Assembly (NCBI GenBank): GCA_021204625.1
Contig: JAJPZA010000061.1
Location: forward strand, 1 to 40,498
Length of the DNA: 40,498 nucleotides
Direction: 5' to 3'
Origin: Clostridia bacterium
GTDB lineage: Bacteria; Bacillota; Clostridia; Christensenellales; Borkfalkiaceae
Under the pieces are notes generated by a model, which searched no databases, was not told where the DNA came from, and saw nothing but the letters and a program-made list of their open reading frames with translations. Numbering within the stretch: the first letter of the stretch is position 1; each line of letters opens with the position of its first letter. A program made the translations under genes and the position numbers. This document shows positions 31,605 through 39,885 of the stretch, piece after piece.

Positions 31605-32171
31605 ATTAACTCCCTAAATTATACGATTTTTCCCCGCCGTTTTACTCTTTTGCACGGCAAACTTTTCTCTTCTCCCTGCGGCTCCTAAACCGCCTTGCCT
31701 GAACAGATACACCGCCTCATCCGCGCCCGCCGATTGAGGCCTGGGATTATATTATACGAAACACTTTCCCCGAATTCTTTTTTTTACGCGCAAAAAAATC
31801 TGAGATTTTATACAATTTTCATCCGGGCCCGCAAAACAGGACTGTCCGAAATGCCGGCGCAAACAGCCAAATTTATGCATAATTGCATATAAAATTTACA
31901 CCCACAGGAGAATTGTGACAGCCGTGTGACAAAAACTGATACATATCCGGCTAATTGTACTATATAATTAATAGTACGAACATTTGATTATTTAAAATTG
32001 CAAATTTTTATGCAAACGGGCCTGGCGCTGTACGGGATTTATGATTTTAGTGCACATTCTGAACGGCTATACTGATACATTGCTATTCATCCATAATATC
32101 CTGGAATTTCATTGCAAATCGTCTATAAGAAACTATTGTTTGTACTTTTTTGTTTTGTTCGCCCGCGACGG
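31605..32171. other. AT-rich intergenic region, no gene recognised
   Basis: The stretch is AT-rich, especially 31770-32150, with stops in every frame. It contains a GTACTAT-N7-ATAGTAC dyad (31957-31977) around TATAAT, a dyad TATGCA/TGCATA near 31875-31890, and a direct repeat ACTGATACAT at 31935 and 32071. No protein family, tRNA or IS end could be seen. It probably holds the dgt operon promoter. Confidence 0.5.
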
Positions 32172-32194
32172 AAAAAGCCGCCCGGACGGGCGGC
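32172..32194 (-). terminator. Terminator after the frameshifted lipoprotein
   Basis: GCCGCCCG and CGGGCGGC pair perfectly (32177-32194). On the minus strand TTTTTCC follows. Confidence 0.85.
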
Positions 32195-32265
32195 AGAAAT
32201 AGCCGGTTTATGACTGGCTGGTTTAGGCTGTGGAAATCAGCAGGCAGCGATTTCCCTGGCGCCCA

Positions 32266-32722
32266 TTAAAAAATATCTACGCAATATCCGGCCTCTATGG
32301 CGGCTGCACGGATGGCCACGAGGTCCTCCCATGTCACAAGCCCGCAATAATATGCAGACCCTATGTACGCATACTCCGTATCGCTTGTCTGCACTATGAT
32401 CTCTTCATATTTATTGCAGCATATGAGGGTTATGACGCGTGCTCCTCATCCGACACCGTGATCCACGTTGCTATGTCCGGAATCTCGGTTATTCCGGCAT
32501 CCTTGACTGTTGCGAACAGAACTTCATGTCCGGAGTATTCCCCGATATCCCAGATCACCGTAACTTCCAGGTCTTCGCTGGAGAATGTGTTCAGAGCCCC
32601 CGGCGAGGCCGTCTGGGTATCTTTGGAATCTTTTGGGATTGTACATGCGGCAAAAGAAAAGCACAGCACAGCGCACAGCACGGCAATGAAGGCTGTCAGT
32701 GCTCTTTTAATGTTGTCTTCAT
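32266..32722 (-). pseudogene. Frameshifted small lipoprotein
   Basis: Three frames together give one sensible protein of about 150 residues. ATG at 32722 (after AGAGGGA) starts MKTTLK. A one-base deletion in an A-run moves to the frame reading ALTAFIAVLCAVLCFSFAAC, a clear lipoprotein signal with lipobox FAAC. The mature part VIWDIGEYSGHEVLFATV follows. A second shift near 32437 leads to ITLICCNKYEEIIVQTSDTE and ends VTWEDLVAIRAAA...YCVDIF at 32266. The continuous middle frame alone (32430-32681, GTG start) is what a gene finder would report. Two shifts make it a pseudogene unless they are sequencing errors. Function unknown. Confidence 0.65.
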
Positions 32723-32741
32723 GATATGCATCCCTCTTTGC

Positions 32742-33467
32742 CTATTTGGCGAATCCGCCGCCGACGGGAATGTTCACGCCGGTGACGTATCTGGCCTCGG
32801 CAAGGTACAGGACGGCCTCCCCTATTTCCTCCGGACGGCCCATGCGCTCCAGGGGGATGGAGTTTATGAGATCCTCCATTTCCATGGGGGAAAGATCTGC
32901 GTTCATGTCCGTGTCTATGACCCCGGGGGAGATGCAGTTAACGCGGATGTTGGAAGGGGCAAGCTCTTTGGAAAGGGCTTTTGTGAATGAGATCACGGCG
33001 CCTTTTGTAGCGGAATATACGGTCTCGCAGCTGGCGCCCACTTCGCCCCAGATGGAGGCTATGTTGACTATGCTCCCTCCGCGGGAGGGAATCATCCGCA
33101 GGATTGCTTCCTTGGAGCAGAGGAACGTGCCCAGCATGTTGACGCTGAAAAGCCTGTTGTAGTCTTCCAGGGTGGTGTCCTGGAGGACCTTTACGATGGA
33201 GATGCCGGCGTTGTTCACGAGAAGGTCCAGGGAATCGTACGTCTCGAAGAACTCGCGGAACATGGACTTCACGGCCGCCTCGGAGGAGACGTCCGCCTTT
33301 AGAAGGACGGGGCAGTATCCGAGAAGATTGAACTCCCGCTGGGTCTGCATGGCCGTGCGCTCGTCCCTGTCATAGTTCAGGGCCACTTCGTAGCCGTTCT
33401 CCAGAAGGACCCTTGCTATCCCCTTTCCTATTCCCTTTGTTCCGCCTGTGACCAGTGCCGTCTTCAT
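32742..33467 (-). CDS. FabG-like short-chain dehydrogenase at the end of the aro operon
   Basis: The 241-residue classical SDR has TGGTKGIG (7-14), NNAG near 90 and the catalytic triad Ser, Tyr (YSATK) and Lys, closing with VTGVNIPVGGGFAK. It most resembles 3-oxoacyl-ACP reductases. It begins inside aroK with an ATGA overlap, so it is translated with the shikimate genes. No lipid gene is nearby; it may have been recruited to another keto-reduction, and a role in a shikimate-derived side product is possible but unproven. Confidence 0.88.
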   Translation of the reverse strand: MKTALVTGGTKGIGKGIARVLLENGYEVALNYDRDERTAMQTQREFNLLGYCPVLLKADVSSEAAVKSMFREFFETYDSLDLLVNNAGISIVKVLQDTTLEDYNRLFSVNMLGTFLCSKEAILRMIPSRGGSIVNIASIWGEVGASCETVYSATKGAVISFTKALSKELAPSNIRVNCISPGVIDTDMNADLSPMEMEDLINSIPLERMGRPEEIGEAVLYLAEARYVTGVNIPVGGGFAK

Positions 33468-33955
33468 ATCTTTTTTAAGATCTCCTCTGCAACCTGCTCC
33501 GGTGTGAGCCTGTCCGTGTCCACTACGATGTCCGCCGCAGCCTCGTATATTGCCTTGCGCTTTGCGTACAGCTCATATATGTGGGCTTTGGCGTCTCCCG
33601 CAAGAAGGGGCCTCGTGGTGTCTCCCTGCACGCGGGCGATTAAAGTTTCCGGCTGTGTGCGGAGGTATACTATTTTGCCGTTGGCCTTGAGGTATGCGGC
33701 ATTCTGCGGCCTTAAAAGGCAGCCGCCGCCGGTTGAGATTATCTGCCCGTCCAGGGCGCCGAGGCGCTCGCAGACGGCGGACTCCAGGTCCCTGAAATAC
33801 GGCTCGCCGAATTCGGCGAAGATGCCGTTTATCTCGCCGTGAGAGCGGACTATCTCCTCATCCGTGTCCACAAGAACATAGGAGCTTGTGCTGGAAAGGA
33901 CTCCGCCTACCGTTGTCTTGCCGCTGCCCGGCATGCCGCAAAGGACTATGTTCAT
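33464..33955 (-). CDS. aroK: Shikimate kinase
   Basis: The 163-residue P-loop kinase has GMPGSGKTT (7-15), DTDEEI for shikimate and magnesium, the substrate loop ISTGGGCLL and a lid arginine region in DTTRPLL. It converts shikimate and ATP to shikimate 3-phosphate. Start and stop each overlap neighbours by four bases (ATGA), giving tight coupling in the aroC-B-E-Q-K series. Confidence 0.95.
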   Translation of the reverse strand: MNIVLCGMPGSGKTTVGGVLSSTSSYVLVDTDEEIVRSHGEINGIFAEFGEPYFRDLESAVCERLGALDGQIISTGGGCLLRPQNAAYLKANGKIVYLRTQPETLIARVQGDTTRPLLAGDAKAHIYELYAKRKAIYEAAADIVVDTDRLTPEQVAEEILKKI

Positions 33956-34368
33956 AACTTGAAGCTCTCTCCGGCCAGAATGTAGCTGTTTTTGCCGAAG
34001 CCGCAGATAACGCCCTTGCAGACTTCGGAAAGGACGGACTTGTTGCGGAAGTCCTCGCGGGCGTGCACGTTGGACATGTGCACTTCAACCACGGGAACGG
34101 ATACGGACGCTATGGCGTCCCGGATTGCGTAGCTGTAATGGGTGAAGGCTCCGGCGTTAAGGACTATGCCGTCATAAACGCCGTCCGCCTGCTGGATGGC
34201 CGTGCAGATCTCCCCTTCAAAATTGCTCTGTAGGAAGGAGCACTCGTCCCCGGCAAAATGGGCTGCAATCTCTTTGTTGATGCTCTCCAAAGTCTCCGTG
34301 CCGTATACTCCGGGCTCCCTCTTTCCGGTGAGGTTGAGGTTCACGCCGTTCAAGAATAACAGTTTCAT
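33952..34368 (-). CDS. aroQ: Type II 3-dehydroquinate dehydratase
   Basis: The 138-residue protein has the AroQ pattern FLNGVNLNLTGKREPGVYG (4-22, with the lid Arg and catalytic Tyr), LNAGAFTHYS and VEVHMSNVHARE. It dehydrates 3-dehydroquinate to 3-dehydroshikimate as a dodecamer. The ATG at 34368 follows GAGGAA; an upstream start would begin within a GGCCCC/GGGGCC leader hairpin (34386-34404). A 169-base gap separates it from aroE, the only large gap in the operon. Confidence 0.95.
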   Translation of the reverse strand: MKLLFLNGVNLNLTGKREPGVYGTETLESINKEIAAHFAGDECSFLQSNFEGEICTAIQQADGVYDGIVLNAGAFTHYSYAIRDAIASVSVPVVEVHMSNVHAREDFRNKSVLSEVCKGVICGFGKNSYILAGESFKL

Positions 34369-34537
34369 ATAATATTCCTCTTCACGGCCCCGCCGCGCGG
34401 GGCCTTGCAAGACAGCTTGTTTTTTGCGTTCTGCGGGCCGGCAATGGCTTGCACAGGGGATTTCTCACTCACGGGAAACGGCCTGCAGAAAGCCTTTAAC
34501 AGCCCAAAACAGCGCATGCGGGTGCGTTGAAACGGGA

Positions 34538-35353
34538 TTACAGGATGCCCTCGAATTCCGGCTCAAAGAGCTCAAAGAGCCTCTTGGCTTCCGCAGCGTC
34601 CGGGGCGCAGCCGAAGTATATGCACTCTGAGAAATATGCCTGGTAGAAGAGCATGGCCCGGCCGTTTACGGTCTTCCTGCCGTTTGCTCTTGCAAGGCGC
34701 AGGAACTCGCTCTCCGCAGGGGTGTATATGAGATCCAGGGCAACTTCGCATCCCTTTATCACATCCTCTGAAACGGGGGATTTGCCTTCCGAAGTATGCA
34801 TGCCGATGCCCGTGGCGTTTATTATGAGATAGTACTGGGCCGGCACAACCTCTTCCACCACGGTGGCGCCGAACTCTGCGGCGACTTTTGCGCTGGATGC
34901 CGGGAACTTGTCATACACGTACATCTCGGCCCCGGCGTCTATGAGCTTCTTGCACACAGACCTGCCTGCGCCGCCGCATCCTAAAAGAAGGACCTTTCTG
35001 CCCTTGACGTCCACGCCGTTGTTTATGGCCATCATCTCAAAGCCCTGGCCGTCCGTGTTGTAGCCCTCGCGCGTGGAAGATACCACGGTGTTCACGGACC
35101 CGTACACGGGGGCGTCCCCCAGGATCCTGGTGAGGCGCGGGATTATGGTGAGCTTGAACGGAATGGTGACGTTGAAGCCGTCATATGAGCTGAACACGGA
35201 CTCTATCCTGGAGTCGAATTCGTCCTCACGGATGGACACCTTGTCATATATGATGCTGTTGCCCATGTGCTCCGCTATGAAGCAGTGCATGGGAGGGCTG
35301 AGGGATTTGGATACGTCCTTGCCAATGACGGCAAGCTTTAAAGTTTTGCTCAT
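34538..35353 (-). CDS. aroE: Shikimate dehydrogenase
   Basis: The 271-residue NADP-dependent enzyme shows the substrate motif VSKSLSPPMH, the catalytic IPFK lysine, NTDGQGF and a Rossmann LLGCGGAGRSV loop. It reduces 3-dehydroshikimate to shikimate. The start ATGAGCAAA overlaps the aroB stop (ATGA), so the longer upstream frame is rejected. Confidence 0.93.
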   Translation of the reverse strand: MSKTLKLAVIGKDVSKSLSPPMHCFIAEHMGNSIIYDKVSIREDEFDSRIESVFSSYDGFNVTIPFKLTIIPRLTRILGDAPVYGSVNTVVSSTREGYNTDGQGFEMMAINNGVDVKGRKVLLLGCGGAGRSVCKKLIDAGAEMYVYDKFPASSAKVAAEFGATVVEEVVPAQYYLIINATGIGMHTSEGKSPVSEDVIKGCEVALDLIYTPAESEFLRLARANGRKTVNGRAMLFYQAYFSECIYFGCAPDAAEAKRLFELFEPEFEGIL

Positions 35354-36420
35354 AACGGCCATGTCTCCTGTGCGCATTTGTCTATCATATCCAGATACTC
35401 CTCCACAGGAATCTTCCTCTCCGTCCATTCTCCCTTGGATACGGGCAGAATCACGGAGATTGTTCCGGAAGAGTCATTCTTCTTGTCTGTCTTTGCCTTG
35501 GCAGCCCCCGCGCGGGCATCGTCCAGGAAGGGGATCCTGCGCTCTGCCTTCATGATGAGCCTTTCCAGCTCGTCCGCATACGGTCCCGTGCAGACGCTGA
35601 GGGCGCGGGCTATGTAGAGCTCGAAATACATGCCGATCATGACGAACTCCCCGTGGGACATGCCCTTGAAATAGAGCTCGAAGGCATGGCCCGTGGTGTG
35701 GCCCATGTTGAGGGACTTCCTGTCCCCGCCGGAATCTCTTTCGTCCGACTCAACCACCCTTGCCTTGTGGCGTATGCAGTCCATGGTGAGCGCGGAAAGG
35801 AAATCCAGGGGGAAGATTTTTTCCGGCCAGTTTGCAAGTGCGTCGAAGATGCCGGCGTCTATCGCGGCGTACTTCACTATCTCGCCCAGCCCGCACTTCA
35901 CTTCGCGCTTGGGAAGCGTCTGCAAAAACATGGGGTCCACGATAACCTCGTCCGGCTGGTAAAAAGCCCCGATTAAATTTTTGACGTCATTGTAGTCTAT
36001 GGCCGTCTTTCCTCCCACGGAGCTGTCCACCTGCGCCAGAAGCGTTGTGGGAACCTGCGTGAGGTTTATGCCTCTCATATACAGGGATGCAGCAAGTCCT
36101 GCAATGTCCCCCACCACTCCTCCGCCGAAGGCTATTACTCTGGAATTGCGCTTGAGGCCGGCTTCGCACATTGCGTCCAGTATCTTTTTGAGATACCTCA
36201 TGCACTTCGTGGACTCCCCTGCGGGAAGGACGTACACCGGCACGTCCGGGCCAAGGGTCTTTTGAAGGAGGTCCTGGTAATAGTACATCACGTTCCTGTC
36301 CGTGACCACAAACAGGGACTCGCCCCTGTGCAGAGGCATGTATGCGGCGAAGGCTCCGTCTCCGCAGCGTATCACGCTTTTTCTTGCCGTGTTATTAAGC
36401 CAAAGCTCTTCCATATGCAT
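35350..36420 (-). CDS. aroB: 3-dehydroquinate synthase
   Basis: The 356-residue protein has the NAD motif FGGGVVGDIAGLAASLYMRG, PTTLLAQVDSSVGGKTAID and the zinc-binding GLGEIVKYAA and NMGHTTGHAFE. It converts DAHP to 3-dehydroquinate. It starts seven bases after the aroC stop, with a second in-frame ATG two codons in; the RBS is poor, so coupling to aroC is likely. Confidence 0.95.
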   Translation of the reverse strand: MHMEELWLNNTARKSVIRCGDGAFAAYMPLHRGESLFVVTDRNVMYYYQDLLQKTLGPDVPVYVLPAGESTKCMRYLKKILDAMCEAGLKRNSRVIAFGGGVVGDIAGLAASLYMRGINLTQVPTTLLAQVDSSVGGKTAIDYNDVKNLIGAFYQPDEVIVDPMFLQTLPKREVKCGLGEIVKYAAIDAGIFDALANWPEKIFPLDFLSALTMDCIRHKARVVESDERDSGGDRKSLNMGHTTGHAFELYFKGMSHGEFVMIGMYFELYIARALSVCTGPYADELERLIMKAERRIPFLDDARAGAAKAKTDKKNDSSGTISVILPVSKGEWTERKIPVEEYLDMIDKCAQETWPL

Positions 36421-36427
36421 TCACGCG

Positions 36428-37558
36428 TCAGTCCGCAAGGGCTGCGTATCTCTCCTTGACTTCTTTCATGTTGTCCCCGCCAATGCGGCCCAAGACCGCT
36501 TTGGCTATCTCAAACGCCACAACGCTCTCCGCTATCATTTCAGCAGCGCATATGGCGCAAACGTCGCTCCTTTCCCCTGCCGCGGTGGCAGGCTCGCCCG
36601 TCGCGTAATCCACGGTCCTAAGGCCCTTCATAAGCGTAGGGATGGGCTTGAACGCAGCCCGGACCACAATGTCCTCTCCGTTGGACATCCCTCCTTCTAT
36701 TCCTCCGGCCCTGTTCGTCCTGCGGACGAACTTTCCCTCTTCCATGAAGATCTCGTCATGAACCAAAGAGCCTGGAAGAGAGGCCGCCAAAAATCCTGCT
36801 CCTATCTCAACCCCTTTGACCGCCTGCACGCTCATAAGAGCTCCGCAAAGGATTCCGTCCAGCTTGGTGTCATACTGCATGCAGCTGCCGAAGCCCGGCT
36901 TCAGCCCGTGCACCACAACCTGTACAACGCCGCCTGCGGTGTCTCCCTTTGCCTTCAGCTCGTCTATCCTTGCCATGGCCTCGGCACACTTCGCTGTGTC
37001 CGGCATCCATATAGGATTGCCCTTGGCGGCGTCCATCTGCTCCATGGAGTAATTTCCGCCGTCCTCTATTCCGCAAACAGCGCGGACATATCCGGAAACG
37101 GAAACGCCGAGCTTCTCCAAAAGCTGGCGGGCTATGCTTCCCGCCGCCACGCGGACGGCCGTCTCGCGGGCGCTGGCGCGCTCTAAGATGTTCCTTGCGT
37201 CCTGCTGGTCATATTTTTTAAGGCCGGTGAGATCCGCATGTCCGGGGCGCACGCGGGTGAGGGTTTTCCTGGATGTGTCGCACCCCTCCGGAGCCATGTA
37301 CTCCTCCCAGTTCGCATAGTCCCTGTTAACCACGGCGAACATAAGAGGGCTGCCGAGCGTGAGCCTGTTCCTCACCCCGCTCATTATCTCAATGCGGTCC
37401 TTTTCTATCTTCTGCCTTCCGCCCCTTCCGTATCCGCTCTGCCTAAGCGCCAGGTCTGCATTGATCCTGTCTATGTCCAGCTCCAGATTTGAAGGAAGGC
37501 CCTCTATGATGCCGGCCACGGCCTTGCCGTGCGATTCGCCGGAAGATGTAAGCTTCAT
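36428..37558 (-). CDS. aroC: Chorismate synthase
   Basis: The 376-residue protein starts MKLTSSGESHGKAVAG, a slightly short form of the family start GESHG. It keeps RQSGYGRGGRQKIEKD, RPGHADLTG and RASARETA for FMN and EPSP binding. It makes chorismate from EPSP, the last step of the pathway. GAGGATATT precedes the chosen ATG at 37558, and the longer frame would cross the promoter. It is the first gene of the six-gene operon. Confidence 0.96.
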   Translation of the reverse strand: MKLTSSGESHGKAVAGIIEGLPSNLELDIDRINADLALRQSGYGRGGRQKIEKDRIEIMSGVRNRLTLGSPLMFAVVNRDYANWEEYMAPEGCDTSRKTLTRVRPGHADLTGLKKYDQQDARNILERASARETAVRVAAGSIARQLLEKLGVSVSGYVRAVCGIEDGGNYSMEQMDAAKGNPIWMPDTAKCAEAMARIDELKAKGDTAGGVVQVVVHGLKPGFGSCMQYDTKLDGILCGALMSVQAVKGVEIGAGFLAASLPGSLVHDEIFMEEGKFVRRTNRAGGIEGGMSNGEDIVVRAAFKPIPTLMKGLRTVDYATGEPATAAGERSDVCAICAAEMIAESVVAFEIAKAVLGRIGGDNMKEVKERYAALAD

Positions 37559-37617
37559 AATATCCTCATGCCGGCGCAAATCCTGCCTGTCACATATTCT
37601 GCGCCTGCGTTTTCCAA

Positions 37618-37646
37618 AGTATACCATATCCACAGGGAAATATCAA
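37618..37646 (-). promoter_or_regulatory. Promoter of the aro operon
   Basis: Minus strand: TTGATA (37641-37646), a 17-base spacer and TATACT (37618-37623). Confidence 0.78.
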
Positions 37647-37660
37647 GGCAATGACCGCAT

Positions 37661-37693
37661 AAAATGGCGTCTGAATCCCTTGCAAAATGGCGT
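37661..37693. repeat. Direct repeat AAAATGGCGT between divergent genes
   Basis: AAAATGGCGT at 37661-37670 and 37684-37693, 23 bases apart, lies between the aro promoter and a TATAAT (37726-37731) ahead of the ATPase gene. It could be a shared operator. Confidence 0.5.
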
Positions 37694-37763
37694 ATAAAAA
37701 TCTGCATTCCACGCTTGCGTTGTGCTATAATGCCTGTACAAGACACACGGGAGGAACATCCAC

Positions 37764-38894
37764 ATGGGAAATTGCATAAACCCGGACAACGAGCCTTTCC
37801 GCAAGGCAGTAAGCTCCGGCAATTACGTGGACAAGAGCGGGCTCATATCCTTTGCCAACAGAAAAGTGGATAACAACCTGCGCTACGTTCTCGTTTCCAG
37901 GCCTCACGGCTTTGGCAAAACGACGGCGGCCAATATGCTGGCGGCATATTACAGCCAGGGCTGTGATTCCCATGCCATTTTCGACAGCCTTGAGATTTCA
38001 AAGGATTCGGACTACGGAAAGCACCTGAACGGCCACTCCGTTGTACAGCTGGACATGTCTGAATTCTGCGCGGAAGGTAAAACCGTCCGGGACATGCTGG
38101 AAGAGATTGAAAATGCCGTATATGAAGACCTGCGTGCAGAATACCCTTCTGCCGAGCTGGGAAGGTCCAGTCTCAAGGACATGTTTTACCAGATCTCTGA
38201 ACAGACAAAGCAAGGCATCGTGTTCATAATTGATGAATGGGACTGCATCTTCCGGGCCCCGAAGCCGTACATGGAAAGGATACAGTACTTGAGATATCTT
38301 ACAGTGCTGCTGAAGAACAAGCCGTATGTCTCGCTGGCCTACATGACAGGCGTCCTCCCGCTTGTCTTTTATGAAGTGGAAGGCTCCGGTCCCAACATGT
38401 TCCATCAATATGATATGTTTTTCCCCTATCCCACAGAAAAGTATTTCGGTTTCACAACAGAGGAAGTGCAGACGCTGTGTGAGAGGTACGGCAAGTCCTT
38501 TGAAGACATCCGCAGGCTGTATGAGGGCTACACGCTTGACGACCTCACCATGTACAACCCTTCCTCTGTCCTTTCCGCCATATGCGGAACTCCCGCAGAA
38601 GATCGGCATAAAGAGACATACACATCCTTGGAATATTACGTTAATTCCGGCATAAGAGGGGTTAAAAAGGTTCTCCGTGAGCTTCTGGCAGGCAAGCCGG
38701 CATTTATGGGAGACTGCATAATCAACAACTTCTGCGACCTGTTAAGCAGACCGGATGATGTTCTTGTAACGCTTGTGCATCTCGGATATCTTGCCTACGA
38801 CAGACGCTATATCCGCATACCCAACAAAGAGATGAAGGATCTGTTCAAGTCGTTGCTGAAGCCGGCAGGAAGCAGACGCGCAGCCAAATCATAA
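37764..38894 (+). CDS. Second AAA-ATPase-like protein lacking the C-terminal nuclease
   Basis: The 376-residue PF09820-type ATPase has the start region NYVDKSGLISF, Walker A SRPHGFGKT (Lys52), Walker B VFIIDEWDCIF (Asp157-Glu158) and FGFTTEEVQTLCERYG...LYEGYTL. As in the other copy, it ends where the nuclease should begin: RIPNKEMKDLFKSLL followed by a basic tail and stop. It shares only family-level identity with that copy, so the two are not recent duplicates. GGAGG precedes the start. Its last six bases overlap the AbiEi-like gene on the opposite strand (stops interlocked in TCATAA). Confidence 0.85.
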   Translation: MGNCINPDNEPFRKAVSSGNYVDKSGLISFANRKVDNNLRYVLVSRPHGFGKTTAANMLAAYYSQGCDSHAIFDSLEISKDSDYGKHLNGHSVVQLDMSEFCAEGKTVRDMLEEIENAVYEDLRAEYPSAELGRSSLKDMFYQISEQTKQGIVFIIDEWDCIFRAPKPYMERIQYLRYLTVLLKNKPYVSLAYMTGVLPLVFYEVEGSGPNMFHQYDMFFPYPTEKYFGFTTEEVQTLCERYGKSFEDIRRLYEGYTLDDLTMYNPSSVLSAICGTPAEDRHKETYTSLEYYVNSGIRGVKKVLRELLAGKPAFMGDCIINNFCDLLSRPDDVLVTLVHLGYLAYDRRYIRIPNKEMKDLFKSLLKPAGSRRAAKS

Positions 38895-39482
38895 AATCAC
38901 CAGGAGATACTGCCTGAGCAGCCTGTCCACGTGGAATTCCTCCGCACAGGCCATCAGCCTGCCATAGTCAGCATCCTTTTCCTGCACATATTGTTTCAGC
39001 GCATCCTGCAGAGTCTGAATCTCAATCCCTCTGCGGCTTCGCACAATGTCGCAGATAGTCCGCTCCTTATTATAAACCGGCACACTGTGCCCAAATGGAG
39101 TAACAGCTGTTTCCACTCCTATGCCATGCAGATCTCCCTTGACCGTATAGACCTTGACTCCGTCTGCTGTCAGGCCTGAAGGATTATATCCTGTTTTCAT
39201 TGTAACATTAAAAGCCGAAGGCTCACGGTCTGCAAGGCCAAGCAGATACAGGGCGGATTCATGAGAGAACACAGCCTGCGGGCATCTGAGATGCAGCATG
39301 TACATACTGTCCCTCCATGCATCCTGGGCAATAAACACCCCGTGCGAAGCCTGCTCTATATGATTCTGCTTCGCATACGCATAGAAAGTGTGCTTTGGAA
39401 TGCCGAGTTCCAAAGCCTGCGACGTCTTCACTATACCGTTATTTTTTCTGAACAGTTCGTCCAGCTGGTCATACGGGGTCAT
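38889..39482 (-). CDS. Second AbiEi-like type IV antitoxin
   Basis: The 197-residue protein has an N-terminal winged-helix part (GIVKTSQALELGIPKHTFYAYAK then GVFI) and the AbiEi C-terminal pattern VPVYNKERTICDIVRSRRGI and LRQYLLVIL. It begins with a strong AAAGGAGAG site. An inverted repeat covers its -10, consistent with self-repression as known for AbiEi. No AbiEii nucleotidyltransferase is nearby. It is tail-to-tail with the ATPase gene, with a six-base overlap. Confidence 0.82.
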   Translation of the reverse strand: MTPYDQLDELFRKNNGIVKTSQALELGIPKHTFYAYAKQNHIEQASHGVFIAQDAWRDSMYMLHLRCPQAVFSHESALYLLGLADREPSAFNVTMKTGYNPSGLTADGVKVYTVKGDLHGIGVETAVTPFGHSVPVYNKERTICDIVRSRRGIEIQTLQDALKQYVQEKDADYGRLMACAEEFHVDRLLRQYLLVIL

Positions 39483-39499
39483 ATGCTCTCTCCTTTACT

Positions 39500-39534
39500 G
39501 CTAATATGATAATCTTAATTAGCATAAAAGTAAA
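39500..39534 (-). promoter_or_regulatory. AbiEi promoter with inverted repeat GCTAAT-N12-ATTAGC
   Basis: Minus strand: TTTACT (39529-39534), a 17-base spacer and TATCAT (39506-39511). The dyad arms at 39500-39505 and 39518-39523 flank the -10, an operator position typical of autoregulation. Confidence 0.6.
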
Positions 39535-39557
39535 GCTCATAGTTTGCGCAAAATGGT

Positions 39558-39585
39558 TTGCAAAATCTGAAAGTTCTGTTATAAT
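39558..39585 (+). promoter_or_regulatory. Promoter of tRNA-Thr
   Basis: TTGCAA (39558-39563), a 16-base spacer and TATAAT (39580-39585), ten bases before the tRNA. Confidence 0.7.
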
Positions 39586-39595
39586 GTTTAGGCGT

Positions 39596-39671
39596 GCTAC
39601 TGTGGCTCAGTTGGCAGAGCAGCTGATTCGTAATCAGCAGGTCGCCGGTTCGAGTCCGGCCAGTAGCTCCA
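39596..39671 (+). tRNA. tRNA-Thr, anticodon CGT, CCA encoded
   Basis: The 76-base cloverleaf has acceptor GCTACTG/CAGTAGC, anticodon arm GCTGA-TTCGTAA-TCAGC with CGT at 34-36 (reads ACG), T arm GCCGG-TTCGAGT-CCGGC, discriminator T and encoded CCA. Confidence 0.95.
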
Positions 39672-39678
39672 TTCCATT

Positions 39679-39712
39679 AAGATGACGTGGTTCATTCCAC
39701 GTCATCTTTTAT
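39679..39712 (+). terminator. Terminator of tRNA-Thr
   Basis: AAGATGACGTGG and CCACGTCATCTT pair perfectly around TTCATT and are followed by T. The next 170 bases hold nothing recognisable. Confidence 0.9.
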
Positions 39713-39885
39713 ATTATATTATTCCAAGCTCTCACACAGACTTCACCACTCCTCTCGTTCAAGCCGTAATAAAAAGTTCATGTAAATTCTTCCGGATTGC
39801 AGTTCCAAGGCGTATATCATAACGGTTGTATGCGGGAATGCATGAAGACTTCATGATTCATTCCAGAATATGCAGAGGATATGCC

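Noticed and set aside
31957-31977. Plus-strand promoter and operator in the AT-rich gap
   Set aside because: The dyad and TATAAT are real, but no -35 and no plus-strand gene follow, so it is only mentioned in the region entry.
37681-39570. Similar AAAATGG...AAAATCTG stretches flanking the second ATPase-AbiEi pair as element ends
   Set aside because: The match is imperfect (gapped, AT-rich) and both lie in promoter regions. It is not strong enough to call terminal or target-site repeats.
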